DNA of 64,000 nt from an uncultured Cohaesibacter sp. (GTDB lineage: Bacteria > Pseudomonadota > Alphaproteobacteria > Rhizobiales > Cohaesibacteraceae): NCBI RefSeq assembly GCF_963676485.1, contig NZ_OY781114.1:1882501-1946500 (forward strand), in the 5' to 3' direction. Under the pieces are notes generated by a model, which was not told where the DNA came from, made no database searches, and saw only the letters and a list, made by a program, of their open reading frames with translations. The position numbers were made by a program, and so were the translations under genes. Positions 17,840 to 28,242 of the stretch are shown in pieces. Numbering within the stretch: the first letter of the stretch is position 1; every line of letters begins with the position of its first letter.

Positions 17840-18550
17840 ATGTCTCTTTCTCCTCGTGATCGCCTCATTGTCCCGCTTGATGTACCCTCTATACAGGAGG
17901 CCCGTGATATCATTGCGGATCTTGGGGATAGCGTGTCCTTTTACAAAATCGGCTACCAGCTTGGCTATGCGGGCGGGTTTGACCTTGCGCGTGCGCTGAT
18001 CGGAGAGGGCAAGGATGTCTTCATGGATCTCAAGCTGCTTGATATCGACAACACCATCGAGAAGGGCGTCGTTTCCATTTCAACGCTTGGCGCCAAGTTC
18101 CTCACCATCCATGCCTACCCCAAAGCGATGCGTGCTGCAGTCGCCGGTCGGGGGCAAAGCGGCCTCAATCTGCTGGGCGTGACGGTGCTTACATCCATGG
18201 ATGATGCGGATCTGGAGGAAGCCGGATATCGCTTCTCGGCCAGTGAGCTGGTTGCCAAGCGCGCAGCCGATGCAAGGGCAGCCGGCATGGACGGCATTGT
18301 CTGCTCCGCTCAGGAAGCCGATGCCATGCGCTCCATCGTTGGGCCGGATATGGCAATTGTCACACCGGGCATTCGCCCCGCTGGCACCGATGTCGGCGAT
18401 CAGAAACGCGTCATGACACCAGAGAAAGCCATTGCAGCCGGTGCGGACTATCTGGTGGTTGGCCGCCCAATTCTGGCGGCAGAAAAGCGCAAGGACATGG
18501 CCCAGAGCATCGTTGCCGATATCGAAGCCGCGCTCGCACAAAAAGGGTGA
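17840..18550 (+). CDS. pyrF: Orotidine 5'-phosphate decarboxylase PyrF
   Basis: Catalyses the last step of UMP synthesis, decarboxylation of orotidine monophosphate. The TIM barrel shows [11 protein letters not shown] at the start, the catalytic [15 protein letters not shown] block near residue 60 (Asp-Lys-x-x-Asp network), and the phosphate-binding VTPGIRPAG and DYLVVGRPI motifs. 236 residues, normal length. AAGGAAC precedes the ATG at 17840; an in-frame extension to 17804 is unlikely. Its stop overlaps the start of the following GNAT gene (GTGA). Confidence 0.97.
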   Translation: MSLSPRDRLIVPLDVPSIQEARDIIADLGDSVSFYKIGYQLGYAGGFDLARALIGEGKDVFMDLKLLDIDNTIEKGVVSISTLGAKFLTIHAYPKAMRAAVAGRGQSGLNLLGVTVLTSMDDADLEEAGYRFSASELVAKRAADARAAGMDGIVCSAQEADAMRSIVGPDMAIVTPGIRPAGTDVGDQKRVMTPEKAIAAGADYLVVGRPILAAEKRKDMAQSIVADIEAALAQKG

Positions 18551-19119
18551 CAAGGCACAAAATGTGTAGGGATCTGCCAGCCATCCGGTATGCCACTATA
18601 AAAGACATACCGGACCTTCAGGCCATTGAAGTGGCTGCAGCAGCGCTCTTTCGTGATACGCCCTATCCCGAATTGGCGCTTGCGTCTCCTATTTCAACGC
18701 AAACCTATGAGATGCATTTCGCCAGCAAGCATCCCGTCTTTGTTGCTCACATAGAAGCAGAAAAAGGAAATGGCCACGATCAGCCACACCTACGCAATGC
18801 GGGGTTTGCCGTTGTTGCACCGTTGGGCAAAGGGCTGCATCTATACGAGCTGTCTGTCCATAGAAATGATCAAGGCAAGGGGATAGGGCGTGCTCTTCTA
18901 GAACATGTTGTGACTTATGCCCGCGAAAAAGGCTTTCCCTCTGTCACGCTAACGACCTATTCAGACATCAGTTGGAACGCGCCTTTTTATCGTTCGGCAG
19001 GTTTTAACATCGTCCCCCGCCGGGAGGCAGAGCCCGAACTCAAAGACATCTTGCAAAAGGAAATCGATGCGGGCGCCAATGCGCAGAACCGTTGCATCAT
19101 GCGTATCGATTTGGCGTAG
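18547..19119 (+). CDS. GNAT-family N-acetyltransferase
   Basis: A 190-residue acetyltransferase. The fold's acetyl-CoA motif is [27 protein letters not shown], followed by [21 protein letters not shown] and a C-terminal [19 protein letters not shown]. The start codon GTG overlaps the pyrF stop by four bases, giving translational coupling; an ATG five codons further in is an alternative. The substrate is unknown. The 260 bases that follow, up to dapB, contain no recognisable feature. Confidence 0.87.
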   Translation: MTRHKMCRDLPAIRYATIKDIPDLQAIEVAAAALFRDTPYPELALASPISTQTYEMHFASKHPVFVAHIEAEKGNGHDQPHLRNAGFAVVAPLGKGLHLYELSVHRNDQGKGIGRALLEHVVTYAREKGFPSVTLTTYSDISWNAPFYRSAGFNIVPRREAEPELKDILQKEIDAGANAQNRCIMRIDLA

Positions 19120-19382
19120 AAGCGCGCTTGATTTCATCCAGATTTTTCGCAAGGTTTTTAAGAAGAGTGCAGACTTATTCTTCGTCTCTAAGAACGGTTT
19201 TGGGCTCTTGTAGACTGTTTAAAACAGACTGCCATTGTGCGGCTTATATTTCCCCGTGACTGGGGCGGATTTGCCAAAACCTAGCCCAAATTCCGCCACC
19301 TGTCTGAAAATCAGTTCTTGCCTTGATGCTGCCATATGCGTAGAACAAACGTGTTTTTCTTGCAATCGCAAAGGACTGCGTT

Positions 19383-20195
19383 ATGACCGACTTACGGCTT
19401 GTTGTAGTAGGTGCACAAGGGCGAATGGGCCGTACGCTCATTGCGACCATTTCCGAACAGCCTGGAGTATGCGTTGCAGGGGCCGTAGAACGGGAAGGGG
19501 CCGATTGCATCGGCATGGACGCAGGCATTCTGGCAGGCCTACAGCCGCTTGATGTTCCGGTCACCAGCGATCTGGATGCAGCACTTGAAACAGCGGACGG
19601 CGTGATTGATTTCACCGCCCCGCAAGCGAGCCTCGCTTTTGCCAGGATTGCCGCTGCCAAGAACAAGATCCACATTGTCGGCACCACCGGTTTTACCCCG
19701 CAAGAGGAAGCTGAACTGAAGAGCATCGCAGAAGGCGGTGCCACCATGGTCCGTTCCGGCAATATGAGCCTTGGGGTCAATCTGCTCTCGAAGCTGATCG
19801 AGCAGGCCGCCAAGGCGCTGGACGCCGATTTCGATATTGAAATTCTTGAAATGCATCACAAGCACAAGGTTGACGCTCCTTCCGGCACAGCCCTTCTGCT
19901 TGGCGAAGCTGCTGCGCAGGGGCGCGGCATCGATTTGCACGCCAATGCCGTCATGTCTCGCGAAGGCATGACTGGAGCCCGGGAACGGGGTAGCATCGGA
20001 TTTGCCACCTTGCGGGGCGGTTCGGTGATTGGCGAGCATAGTGTGATCCTGGCAGGGGAAGGTGAGCGCATCGAGCTCACACATAAGGCCCAGGATCGCT
20101 CCATTTTTGCCCGCGGTGCCGTGAAAGCTGCATCCTGGGCAAAAGACAAACCCGTTGGCTATTACTCCATGATGGATGTTCTGGGACTGAATTGA
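19383..20195 (+). CDS. dapB: 4-hydroxy-tetrahydrodipicolinate reductase DapB
   Basis: NAD(P)H-dependent reductase of the lysine/diaminopimelate pathway. Visible are the Rossmann motif [30 protein letters not shown], and the catalytic/substrate-binding [16 protein letters not shown] with both catalytic His and Lys. 270 residues, as expected. It precedes gpmA in the same direction; the gap between them contains an imperfect hairpin (TTCTCAC/GTGAGAA near 20241-20267) without a T run. Confidence 0.97.
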   Translation: MTDLRLVVVGAQGRMGRTLIATISEQPGVCVAGAVEREGADCIGMDAGILAGLQPLDVPVTSDLDAALETADGVIDFTAPQASLAFARIAAAKNKIHIVGTTGFTPQEEAELKSIAEGGATMVRSGNMSLGVNLLSKLIEQAAKALDADFDIEILEMHHKHKVDAPSGTALLLGEAAAQGRGIDLHANAVMSREGMTGARERGSIGFATLRGGSVIGEHSVILAGEGERIELTHKAQDRSIFARGAVKAASWAKDKPVGYYSMMDVLGLN

Positions 20196-20359
20196 ACAGG
20201 CACGCCACATGGCGAAGATTTAAACCGCAAAGAGGGCAATTCTCACGCACCAAGCGTGTGAGAAATGCTGCAAACCCATGTAACACAGCGCTTTCCTGAT
20301 CGCTCTGCGGCTCAGACAAACAGAAAAGCGCTTCAATTTGCAGTTAAGGAGTGGATCCG

Positions 20360-20977
20360 ATGGAACGGACACTAGTGCTGGCGCGTCATGGCCAGAGCGA
20401 TTGGAATCTGAAAAACCTTTTCACCGGCTGGAAAGACCCCGACCTTACCGAACAGGGCACGGCTGAAGCCATTGCTGCTGGCAAGAAGCTCAATGATCTG
20501 GGCATGAAATTCGACGTTGCCTTTACTTCCGACCTGCAGCGCGCCCAGAAAACCTGCCAGCATATTCTTGATGGCGTTGGTCAGTCTGACCTGAAGACCT
20601 ACCGCGATCTGGCCCTCAACGAACGCGATTATGGCGATTTGTCCGGCCTGAACAAAGACGACGCTCGCAAGAAATGGGGCGACGAGCAGGTGCATATCTG
20701 GCGCCGTTCTTACGACGTTCCTCCTCCGGGTGGCGAAAGCCTGAAAGACACCGCAGCCCGCACGCTGCCTTACTTCATCACTGACATTCTGCCGCAGGTT
20801 ATGGCTGGCAAGTCTGTTCTTTGTGCAGCTCATGGTAACTCCCTGCGCTCCATCGTGATGGTTCTGGACCGCCTGACCAAGGAAGAAATCCTTGAAGTCA
20901 ATCTGGGTACCGGTGTTCCGATCGTCTACAAATTCAACGCAGACACCTCGATTGCTTCCAAGGAAATTCTTGGCTGA
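20360..20977 (+). CDS. gpmA: 2,3-bisphosphoglycerate-dependent phosphoglycerate mutase GpmA
   Basis: Interconverts 3- and 2-phosphoglycerate in glycolysis and gluconeogenesis. The phosphohistidine motif [20 protein letters not shown] is at the N-terminus, [20 protein letters not shown] follows, and the second catalytic His is in [11 protein letters not shown]. 205 residues. AAGGAG eight bases before the ATG at 20360 decides the start against an in-frame GTG at 20351. Confidence 0.97.
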   Translation: MERTLVLARHGQSDWNLKNLFTGWKDPDLTEQGTAEAIAAGKKLNDLGMKFDVAFTSDLQRAQKTCQHILDGVGQSDLKTYRDLALNERDYGDLSGLNKDDARKKWGDEQVHIWRRSYDVPPPGGESLKDTAARTLPYFITDILPQVMAGKSVLCAAHGNSLRSIVMVLDRLTKEEILEVNLGTGVPIVYKFNADTSIASKEILG

Positions 20978-21000
20978 TCACAGCGTGATGCTGAATTTTG

Positions 21001-21028
21001 AAAAGGGTGGCTTCGGCCACCCTTTTTT
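21001..21028 (+). terminator. Intrinsic terminator of gpmA (bidirectional)
   Basis: AAAAGGGTGGC-TTCG-GCCACCCTTTTTT, an 11-pair stem with a stable TTCG tetraloop. On the minus strand it can also stop the Ada-type gene. Confidence 0.93.
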
Positions 21029-21070
21029 GTCCACCTAGCAGGTATTTTCTGGCGCAGAACGAGCAGATCG

Positions 21071-22015
21071 CTAGTGCCCTTTTCCTGCGGCATGGCCCTG
21101 TTCCCAGCCAAGTATGGCGCGTTTGCGTGTCAGGCCCCAATGATAGCCACATATGGAGCCGCCCTTGCCCACCACCCGGTGACAGGGCACGACAAAGGAA
21201 ATCGGGTTCCGTCCGACAGCAGACCCCACCGCACGCGCGGCTTTGGGTTTACCCATATGGCGCGCAATGGTGGAATAGGTCGTCATGCTGCCCAAGGGAA
21301 TCTTGAGCAGCATTTCCCACACCCTTACTTCAAAATCCGTTCCGATGAGCGTGATACGCAAGGGCTGCTCCTGCTGCCAGGCGTCGGGATTGAAGATATG
21401 GGTGGCAAAGGGGCGTGTTGCCTTTTCATCCTGTCGATACTCGGCCCTTGGCCAACGGCTATACATATCTTCAAGCGCTGTCTGCTCATTGCCCGGATCG
21501 GCGAAACCAAGACCGGCCAAGCCATGCTCGGTGACCATCACCAGGGCCTTGCCAAACGGGCTTGGGTGAAAACCGAACAAAATAGTGAGACCTTCACCCT
21601 TGGCCTTGTAGGCGCCCGGCGTGATCGCTTCGTGAGTGACAAACAGATCATGCAGGCGCGATGATCCAGATAGCCCTACCTCGAAAGAAGCTTCCATTAC
21701 GGATGCGGACTGATCAAGTATTTTCTTGGCATTGTCCAGCGTTACAGCCTGAATGAAGCCTTTGGGCGAAAGCCCTCCTGTCCAGCGGGTAAACAGTCGC
21801 TGCAGATGATGGGGCGACAGGCCGATATGATCGGACAGGCGCTCAAGGCTCGGCTGTTCGCGCCAATGGTCCGTAAGATATTCAATCGAGTGGCGGATGG
21901 TGTCATAATCCCGCAAAGCGTCCTGCTTGTCTTCCTGACTCCTTTGGGCATCGGTCACTATAGGGCAATCGCCATCCAATGGCAGATGTATGAGCGGGTT
22001 TTGTTTTTGCGTCAT
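21071..22015 (-). CDS. Ada-type protein: AraC helix-turn-helix fused to O6-methylguanine-DNA methyltransferase
   Basis: A 314-residue fusion. The N-terminal half is an AraC-type DNA-binding domain (LERLSDHIGLSPHHLQRLFTRWTGGLSPKGFIQAV); the C-terminal half is an alkyltransferase with the active-site motif PCHRVVG, RAVGSAVGRNPISF and the YSTIARHMGKPKAAR wing. It lacks the N-terminal zinc/Cys domain (Ada_Zn_binding) of E. coli Ada, so it cannot sense methylphosphotriesters in that way. It removes O6-alkyl groups from guanine and may regulate transcription by another signal. The first ATG gives the family's normal start. Confidence 0.92.
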   Translation of the reverse strand: MTQKQNPLIHLPLDGDCPIVTDAQRSQEDKQDALRDYDTIRHSIEYLTDHWREQPSLERLSDHIGLSPHHLQRLFTRWTGGLSPKGFIQAVTLDNAKKILDQSASVMEASFEVGLSGSSRLHDLFVTHEAITPGAYKAKGEGLTILFGFHPSPFGKALVMVTEHGLAGLGFADPGNEQTALEDMYSRWPRAEYRQDEKATRPFATHIFNPDAWQQEQPLRITLIGTDFEVRVWEMLLKIPLGSMTTYSTIARHMGKPKAARAVGSAVGRNPISFVVPCHRVVGKGGSICGYHWGLTRKRAILGWEQGHAAGKGH

Positions 22016-22189
22016 GATATCATCCTGAAATCGCGTTCATGATGATGCTAACCGGAGCGAGGCATTTCAACCACCCGAAACTTGCTTTGCAATTGGCCCT
22101 TGTCACCCGGCATGAAGAATTGGATAAAGACAAGGGAAGACGCAAGGGCAGGGGACAGACTGCCCGAATTGAGCATAAAGGGGACCATT

Positions 22190-23005
22190 GTGAGCGAAAA
22201 AGACGACACAGCTTCCAAAGGCAAGCCGAAAAAGGCCCGCACAGCAACCACAAAAGCGAAGAAGCCTGTGCGTCGGCGCAAATGGAGCAAGATGCCCAAA
22301 GAGGATATCGAGGAGCTGTTTGCGCGTTTTTCCAAGCAACGGCCCAATCCACGCGGCGAGCTTGATTATTCCAGCGCCTATACGTTGCTGGTGGCTGTGG
22401 TTCTTTCCGCTCAGGCCACCGATGTGGGCGTCAACAAGGCCACCGGTCCGCTGTTTGCTGTTGCAGATACCCCCGAGAAAATGGTGGCGCTGGGACAGGA
22501 GGCCGTGGAAACTTACATCAAGACGATCGGCCTTTATCGCAACAAGGCAAAAAATGTCATCCTGCTCAGCCAGAAGCTGCTTGATGAATTTGGTGGCGCG
22601 GTGCCCGCTGATCGCGATGCCTTGGTCAGCTTGCCCGGTGTGGGCCGAAAAACAGCCAATGTGGTGCTCAATATCTTTTTTGGTCAGCCGACAATTGCTG
22701 TAGACACCCATATCTTCCGCCTTTCCAATCGGTTGGAACTGGCACCGGGCAAGACGGTGGAAGAAGTCGAAATGGCACTGGAGAAGGTTATCCCCGAGCC
22801 TTACGTACGCCATTCCCATCACTGGCTCATTCTGCACGGACGCTATGTTTGCAAAGCGCGCAAACCCGATTGTCACAAATGCATTGTCGCAGATCTCTGC
22901 CGCTACAAGGACAAGACCTATTCGGTGCCTGCGCCCATCGTGGAGCTTGATTCCTATGAAAACAAGCAAAGCACGCCAGATAAAACCGGCGAATTCAGCG
23001 AATAA
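22190..23005 (+). CDS. nth: Endonuclease III (DNA glycosylase/AP lyase) Nth
   Basis: Base-excision repair enzyme removing oxidised pyrimidines. The helix-hairpin-helix with the catalytic lysine is LPGVGRKTANVVLNIFFG, the catalytic aspartate is in VDTHIFRLSNR, and the four-cysteine iron-sulphur motif is in CKARKPDCHKCIVADLC. A Lys-rich N-terminal tail precedes the core. The frame opens at 22082, but the GTG at 22190, preceded by AAAGGGG, gives a more usual length of about 271 residues; an ATG deeper in is also possible, so the start is uncertain. The gene is divergent from the Ada-type repair gene. Confidence 0.95.
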   Translation: MSEKDDTASKGKPKKARTATTKAKKPVRRRKWSKMPKEDIEELFARFSKQRPNPRGELDYSSAYTLLVAVVLSAQATDVGVNKATGPLFAVADTPEKMVALGQEAVETYIKTIGLYRNKAKNVILLSQKLLDEFGGAVPADRDALVSLPGVGRKTANVVLNIFFGQPTIAVDTHIFRLSNRLELAPGKTVEEVEMALEKVIPEPYVRHSHHWLILHGRYVCKARKPDCHKCIVADLCRYKDKTYSVPAPIVELDSYENKQSTPDKTGEFSE

Positions 23006-23025
23006 GACCAATAGCAAGGCATGAA

Positions 23026-23053
23026 AAAGCCGCCTCTTGATCAAGGGCGGCTT
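23026..23053. terminator. Bidirectional terminator between nth and the CysZ-like gene
   Basis: AAAGCCGCC pairs with GGCGGCTTT; the inside CTTGATCAAG is self-complementary and extends the stem with one bulge. T or A runs lie on both sides. Confidence 0.85.
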
Positions 23054-23078
23054 TCATCTGTGCATCGCTTCAGAAGGC

Positions 23079-23777
23079 TCAGGCAGTCGGGCCTACTATG
23101 CGCGCCGGTTTTGATCCGGTCACCCATTTATGGACATGCACCATGAAGGCGGTTGCAAATAGAGGCGTTAACAGGTTGAGAAACGGGACAACCACAAACA
23201 GGGAAATCAGAAGACCAGACAAGAAGATCTTGGCTCCGTGGCGGGCGCGCAGTTCCTTGACTTCCTGGCGAGACCGGAAGCGCAGCGCTGCCTGCTCGAA
23301 ATATTCCCTGCCCAGCAAATAGCCGTTGGCAACAAAGAAAAGCGGCACCCCAAGCCCGAGAAACGGGATGAGGATCAGCACCAACAGGTTGACGCCGACA
23401 ACGACCCCGAGAAAACGGATCGTCTGAAAAATCGCATCAATCATCGGCAGATCCCGTCCATGGGCTTCATGCGGATAATGCGTGCTCTCGACAATATAGC
23501 TGACCTCATCAACATAGAGCCCGGCGACAATGGCCGATACGGGAATGATGAGAAAGCCAAGTCCGAAAAACAGCCCCAACCCCGCCAGAATGCTGGCACC
23601 TGTTTCAGCCCAGCCGGGCAGGAAAGATTCCATGCTCAGCAGATATTCCAGACCCGCCTGCATGCCGATGCCGGTCAGAAGCAGCAACAGCAAGGTGATG
23701 CCCAGCATCTTCCAGAGCACGGTGCGGAAGGGTTTGGAGAAAAGCTGATTGAGCGCCAGAATGGCCGGAGACAACAT
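23079..23777 (-). CDS. CysZ/EI24-family integral membrane protein
   Basis: A membrane protein of about 232 residues with four to six hydrophobic segments, for example LGITLLLLLLTGIGMQAGL, ASILAGLGLFFGLGFLII, VVVGVNLLVLILIPFLGLG and ISLFVVVPFLNLLTPLFA. The overall pattern, with NGYLLGREYFEQAALRF in the middle, matches the EI24/CysZ family; E. coli CysZ takes up sulphate, but alphaproteobacterial relatives have no proven role. The frame opens at 23834; the ATG at 23777 with GAGAA upstream fits the family start. Confidence 0.8.
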   Translation of the reverse strand: MLSPAILALNQLFSKPFRTVLWKMLGITLLLLLLTGIGMQAGLEYLLSMESFLPGWAETGASILAGLGLFFGLGFLIIPVSAIVAGLYVDEVSYIVESTHYPHEAHGRDLPMIDAIFQTIRFLGVVVGVNLLVLILIPFLGLGVPLFFVANGYLLGREYFEQAALRFRSRQEVKELRARHGAKIFLSGLLISLFVVVPFLNLLTPLFATAFMVHVHKWVTGSKPARIVGPTA

Positions 23778-24004
23778 GATAGGATTCTCTTTAAAAGGGT
23801 TTGGTGCGGTTTCCTGCTTCACATAGGCGGGCATAAGCGCTTGTACAAGGGGAATTCAGCCGATTTGCCGGTTGCCTTGGCGCTTTGTCTTCCTATACTG
23901 CGTCCAGCTTTTTTACCAACCAAGGATACGCCAGCTTTTTCAGGCAGCACCATAAGGCCCAAACCCGATGGTACAGCCACAAAAGACCATGGCCGGAGTA
24001 AGAG

Positions 24005-25003
24005 ATGACTGCACCACGTTTTGATGTTCTGGGGATCGGCAATGCCATTGTTGATGTGCTTGCCCGCGTTGAAGATGACTTTCTGGTCGCTGAAAAACTT
24101 CACAAGGGCTCCATGAACCTGATCGAGACCGAGCGGGCGGAATATCTCTATGCCAAAATGGGAGCCGGTATCGAATCTTCCGGCGGCAGCGCAGGCAATA
24201 CGATTTTCGGGCTTACGAGCTTGGGCAGCAAGGCTGCCTATTTCGGCAAGGTTGCCGATGACCAGCTTGGCGAGATCTTTGCTCACGATATGCGGTCGTT
24301 GGGTGCGCATTTTGGTACCAAGCCTCTGATCGGCGGTAATCCTACCGCACGCTGTATGGTGCTCATTTCGCCCGATGGTGAGCGCACCATGAACACCTAT
24401 CTGGGCGCTTGCAGCGAGCTGACCGAACAGGATATTGATGAGAGTGTCGTCCGTGACTCCGGCATTCTCTATATGGAAGGCTATTTGTGGGACAAGGAAA
24501 ACGCCAAGAATGCCTTCAGGAAAGCGGCCAAGGTTGCTCATGAAGCCGGGCGCAAGGTTTCCATCACCCTATCAGACAGTTTCTGTGTTGATCGCTTCCG
24601 TGACGAGTTCCTCGAGCTGATCAAGTCCGGTCAGGTCGATATTGTTTTCGCCAATGAATCCGAGGCCAAGGCCCTTTATCAGACCTCCGATCGGGCGACA
24701 GCGCTCAATGCGCTGCGCCACGATACGGCACTGTCCGCCGTAACGCTGGGACCAGAAGGCTCGGTTGCCATTTCCGGCAATCAGACCCGCCATGCGCCCG
24801 CCTGCTCCATTCGCGAGTTGGTGGACACCACAGGCGCTGGCGATCTTTATGCCTCAGGCTTTCTTTATGGTCTGTCTCAGGAAATGAGCCTTGAGAAATG
24901 CGCTATGCTGGGGAATTTCTGCGCTTCGGAAGTCATTCAGCATGTCGGTCCGAGGCCTGAACATGATCTCAGACAAGCGGCCGATCAAGCGCAGTTGCTG
25001 TAA
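24005..25003 (+). CDS. PfkB-family carbohydrate kinase, adenosine kinase-like
   Basis: A 332-residue ribokinase-fold enzyme. The N-terminal GIGNAIVDVLARVEDDFL and SSGGSAGNTIFGLTSLG regions form the sugar-binding site; the C-terminal signature DTTGAGDLYASGFLYGL carries the catalytic aspartate. The spacing and the start are those of the adenosine kinase-like group common in alphaproteobacteria. It should phosphorylate adenosine or a related nucleoside/sugar. GGAGTAAGAG lies upstream of the ATG. Confidence 0.88.
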   Translation: MTAPRFDVLGIGNAIVDVLARVEDDFLVAEKLHKGSMNLIETERAEYLYAKMGAGIESSGGSAGNTIFGLTSLGSKAAYFGKVADDQLGEIFAHDMRSLGAHFGTKPLIGGNPTARCMVLISPDGERTMNTYLGACSELTEQDIDESVVRDSGILYMEGYLWDKENAKNAFRKAAKVAHEAGRKVSITLSDSFCVDRFRDEFLELIKSGQVDIVFANESEAKALYQTSDRATALNALRHDTALSAVTLGPEGSVAISGNQTRHAPACSIRELVDTTGAGDLYASGFLYGLSQEMSLEKCAMLGNFCASEVIQHVGPRPEHDLRQAADQAQLL

Positions 25004-25051
25004 GGCATACCGCTTGGCCCCAGGGGCTTGCACAATCCAAACGCTCATGAA

Positions 25052-25076
25052 AAAGGCAGCTCACATGGCTGCCTTT
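25052..25076. terminator. Bidirectional terminator between the adenosine kinase-like gene and coaA
   Basis: AAAGGCAGC and GCTGCCTTT, nine pairs around a 7-base loop. The T run is best on the minus strand, serving the his-coaA unit. Confidence 0.82.
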
Positions 25077-25104
25077 ATTCTGTCTCTATCTCAAGTCTTC
25101 CCAC

Positions 25105-26058
25105 TCAGAGCTTTCTCAACATGACGGTGGTGATCGCGTGTCCGTCTTCCTTGCGCAACACCAGATCGGCGCGTGGGCGCGTGGGGAAGATATTTTCTCG
25201 CAGGTTCACCAAGTTGATCGCGTTCCAAAGGTCTTTGGCAATCTTGAGCGCGTCCTCTTCCTCGATCAATGAGAAACGGTGGAAATAGGAGCCCGGATCC
25301 CTGAAGGCCGTTTCGCGCAAACGCATGAAGCGATCCAGATACCACTGGTGCAACATGTCCTCATCCGCATCGATATAGACCGAAAAGTCAAAAAAGTCGG
25401 AGACAAATGGCACATCCTTGGCATCGGTCGGCAGAATGCTCGTCTGCAACACATTCAGCCCTTCAAGGATCAGAATGTCAGGCTGATCGACAATCTGGGC
25501 CTCGGTCGACATCACATCATAATAGAAATGGGAATAGACCGGCGCACGCACATTGCGTTTGCCTGCCTTGATGTCGGTCAGAAATTCGATCAGTGCCGTA
25601 CGATCATAGCTTTCCGGAAACCCTTTGCGACGCATCAGGCCTTCCGCTTCAAGCACCGCATTGGGCAGCAGAAAACCGTCTGTCGTTACCAGATCCACTT
25701 TCGGGCTTGCTGGCCAACGGCTGAGCAGCGTCTGAAGCAGGCGGGCGGTGGTCGACTTGCCCACCGAAACTGAGCCGGCTATGCCGATGATAAAAGGGGT
25801 TTTGGGTTCATTGGTCCCAAGAAAATGCTGCGTCGCATTATTCAGGCCCTTGGCAAATTCAACATAATAGCTGAGCAGCCTGGACAGTGGCAGATAGATT
25901 TCTTCCACTTCCTGAAGGGAAATCGGATCGTTCAGACTCTTGATCTTCTCAAGGTCCGAGCGCGTCAGGGTAAGGGGTGTATCGGCGCGCAAGGTTGCCC
26001 ATTCGTCGCTGGAAAACACCCTGTATGGGGACAGTTGCCGGTCTACCGTTTGCTTCAT
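25105..26058 (-). CDS. coaA: Type I pantothenate kinase CoaA
   Basis: Phosphorylates pantothenate, the first and regulated step of coenzyme A synthesis. P-loop [46 protein letters not shown], and YSHFYYDVM are all type I signatures. The ATG at 26058 follows GAGG and gives 317 residues; the upstream extension to 26109 is unlikely. It is the last gene behind hisE on the minus strand, a conserved pairing in Rhizobiales. Confidence 0.96.
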   Translation of the reverse strand: MKQTVDRQLSPYRVFSSDEWATLRADTPLTLTRSDLEKIKSLNDPISLQEVEEIYLPLSRLLSYYVEFAKGLNNATQHFLGTNEPKTPFIIGIAGSVSVGKSTTARLLQTLLSRWPASPKVDLVTTDGFLLPNAVLEAEGLMRRKGFPESYDRTALIEFLTDIKAGKRNVRAPVYSHFYYDVMSTEAQIVDQPDILILEGLNVLQTSILPTDAKDVPFVSDFFDFSVYIDADEDMLHQWYLDRFMRLRETAFRDPGSYFHRFSLIEEEDALKIAKDLWNAINLVNLRENIFPTRPRADLVLRKEDGHAITTVMLRKL

Positions 26059-26286
26059 CGTAAATCCTCGGAGCTTTTTGATCGACTGGCTGTCGATTTC
26101 GAGTTGCACGCTCCTTTAGCCCTATCCTGCACAAGCTGACTGGTTTTTAGCTCCGAATACCGGAAAACTGCGCGGGGCAAGCGCGCGCACCCTAGCGAGT
26201 GAAATTTGTCAACGGCTTGATCAAGCTCAATCTCTACAGGCTTTTTTGCATCTGCGAACCCGAAAAAAGGCCCATTCCAGTAGACT

Positions 26287-26610
26287 TTAGTCCGCCGGAC
26301 GCGATGCTTTCTCCTCAAGACCGGTCTGGCCGGTGCGGCTGGCCAATTCATCCATAACATCAGAAAGTGGCACATTGGAGATCTTCAGCACGACCAGAAG
26401 ATGGTAAAGCAGATCGGCAGTTTCGGAAGTCAGCTCCTGTTTGTCGCCCTGCACGGCGGCGATCACGGTTTCCACAGCTTCCTCACCCATCTTCTGGGCG
26501 CATTTGCCAACACCCTTGCCGATCAGCTTTCGGGTGTAGGATTTCTTGTCTTCCGATCCGGCGCGCTTGTCGATGATAGCCTCAAGATCAGTGAGCGAAA
26601 ATTGTGTCAC
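26287..26610 (-). CDS. hisE: Phosphoribosyl-ATP pyrophosphatase HisE
   Basis: Second step of histidine synthesis. The 107-residue MazG-like helical protein reads TLTD-like start ([15 protein letters not shown]), then [31 protein letters not shown] with the metal-binding EExxE pattern, and [10 protein letters not shown]. It begins with GTG at 26610; the open frame extends further upstream through sequence unrelated to HisE. It lies about 100 bases after hisF in the same unit. Confidence 0.95.
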   Translation of the reverse strand: MTQFSLTDLEAIIDKRAGSEDKKSYTRKLIGKGVGKCAQKMGEEAVETVIAAVQGDKQELTSETADLLYHLLVVLKISNVPLSDVMDELASRTGQTGLEEKASRPAD

Positions 26611-26713
26611 GGGGTCTTTCCCTTTCCTGCGAAAGAAGGCTCGCCTCACCGCGCAAAGCAAGCCTTTTGATTTCTTATCCGGGCATCGGACCCGGAGCGA
26701 TAGCCAAGCCTGT

Positions 26714-27496
26714 TTATTTGTCGAGATCCATCCGCATGGGGATCCCTGCCTTGACCATATAATCCTTGGCTTCCTGAATGGAATATTCGCCAAAATGGAA
26801 AATGGAGGCGGCCAAAACAGCCGTGGCATGGCCATCGCGCACGCCTTCGACCAGATGATCCAGGGTGCCGACACCGCCAGAGGCAATCACCGGAACGGTC
26901 AGCATATCGGCAATTTTGCGGGTCAGATCGATATCGAAACCAATCTTGGTGCCATCGCGATCCATAGAGGTCAGCAGAATCTCACCAGCCCCCAGCTCAA
27001 CCACTTCCTGCGCATATTCAATGGCATCAATGCCGGTTGGTGTGCGACCGCCATGGGTGAAGATCTCCCACTTAAGTGGCTCGCCTTCCTTGGAAACACG
27101 CTTGGCATCCACAGATGCCACGATGCACTGGGCACCAAATTTTTCCGATGCTTCCTTGATGAATTCCCTTCGCAACACCGCAGCGGTGTTAATCGACACT
27201 TTGTCGGCCCCGGCCTTCAGAAGATCGCGGATATTGTCCGTCGTGCGGATCCCGCCACCGACGGTAACCGGCATGAAGCATTCTTCGGCTGTGCGACGGA
27301 CAACATCAAGAATGGTGCCACGGTTTTCGTGGCTGGCTGTGATATCGAGGAAGCAAAGCTCGTCAGCGCCTGCAGCATCATAAGCTTTGGCGCTTTCCAC
27401 CGGATCGCCTGCATCCTTCAGATCAACAAAATTGACGCCCTTGACGACGCGGCCGTCCTTGACATCAAGGCAGGGAATGACACGGGCTTTCAGCAT
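26714..27496 (-). CDS. hisF: Imidazole glycerol phosphate synthase subunit HisF
   Basis: Cyclase subunit, a TIM barrel that works with the glutaminase HisH to make imidazole glycerol phosphate and AICAR. Catalytic aspartates are in [18 protein letters not shown] (residues 6-23) and [13 protein letters not shown]; phosphate-binding VTVGGGIRT and VIASGGVG are present. 260 residues. Its start overlaps the hisA stop by 7 bases. Confidence 0.98.
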   Translation of the reverse strand: MLKARVIPCLDVKDGRVVKGVNFVDLKDAGDPVESAKAYDAAGADELCFLDITASHENRGTILDVVRRTAEECFMPVTVGGGIRTTDNIRDLLKAGADKVSINTAAVLRREFIKEASEKFGAQCIVASVDAKRVSKEGEPLKWEIFTHGGRTPTGIDAIEYAQEVVELGAGEILLTSMDRDGTKIGFDIDLTRKIADMLTVPVIASGGVGTLDHLVEGVRDGHATAVLAASIFHFGEYSIQEAKDYMVKAGIPMRMDLDK

Positions 27497-28242
27497 TCTT
27501 TCTCTCCTGCAGCTTTGGCCGCGGCGATCAGGCCAAGGGCTTCATCGGGATCAAGGCGCCCGTCATACAAGGCACGCCCCGTGATGGCCCCTTCCAGAAT
27601 GGCGCAATCGGGTTCCAACAGACGCTTGACATCCTCAATGGATGCCAGACCACCGGACGCGATGACGGGGATGGAGGTCGCATTGGCCAATTCCAGCGTA
27701 GAAGAAATATTGAGCCCTTTCAGGATGCCATCGCGATCAATATCGGTATAGATGATGGCAGCAACACCGGCATCTTCAAACTGCTTGGCCAGATCGACGG
27801 TAGTCAGTTCCGAGGTTTCAGCCCAACCTTCAACAGCAACCTTTCCGCCTTTGGCATCAATGCCCACGGCGACGCGGCCCGGAAATGCCTTGCAGGCTTC
27901 CTTGACCAACTGGGGGTCACGCACCGCAACCGTGCCCAGAATCACCCGTGTGATGCCTTTTTCAAGCCAATGTTCGATACCCTTGAGGTCGCGAATGCCA
28001 CCGCCCAGCTGTACCGGATTGGTGGTGTTTTTAAGAATACTGTCAACGGCTGCGGTATTTTCCGACTTGCCGGCAAAAGCACCGTTCAGATCCACCACAT
28101 GAAGCCATTCAAAGCCCTGCGCCTGAAACTGGCGTGCCTGATCGCCCGGATCATTGTTGAAGACCGTGGCCTGATCCATATCGCCCAGCTTGAGGCGCAC
28201 GCACTGACCATCCTTCAGATCGATAGCGGGAAAAATGATCAT
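27490..28242 (-). CDS. hisA: ProFAR isomerase HisA
   Basis: TIM-barrel isomerase of the histidine pathway converting ProFAR to PRFAR. The first catalytic Asp is in [16 protein letters not shown], the second in [20 protein letters not shown] and VIASGGLAS bind the phosphates. 250 residues. Begins directly after the hisH stop codon and overlaps hisF. Confidence 0.98.
   Translation of the reverse strand: MIIFPAIDLKDGQCVRLKLGDMDQATVFNNDPGDQARQFQAQGFEWLHVVDLNGAFAGKSENTAAVDSILKNTTNPVQLGGGIRDLKGIEHWLEKGITRVILGTVAVRDPQLVKEACKAFPGRVAVGIDAKGGKVAVEGWAETSELTTVDLAKQFEDAGVAAIIYTDIDRDGILKGLNISSTLELANATSIPVIASGGLASIEDVKRLLEPDCAILEGAITGRALYDGRLDPDEALGLIAAAKAAGEKEC

Noticed and set aside
20241-20267. Hairpin TTCTCAC/GTGAGAA after dapB as terminator
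   Set aside because: No T run follows, and the stem has a bulge; it is left as a possible weak RNA structure only.
26229-26276. Imperfect inverted repeat with A and T runs after hisE
   Set aside because: The stem is mostly A-T with a long loop and a mismatch in its GC part; coaA follows in the same direction, so a terminator is not convincing.
26611-26886. Long upstream extension of the hisE frame
   Set aside because: It covers the end of hisF in another frame and has no HisE homology; HisE starts with GTG at 26610.
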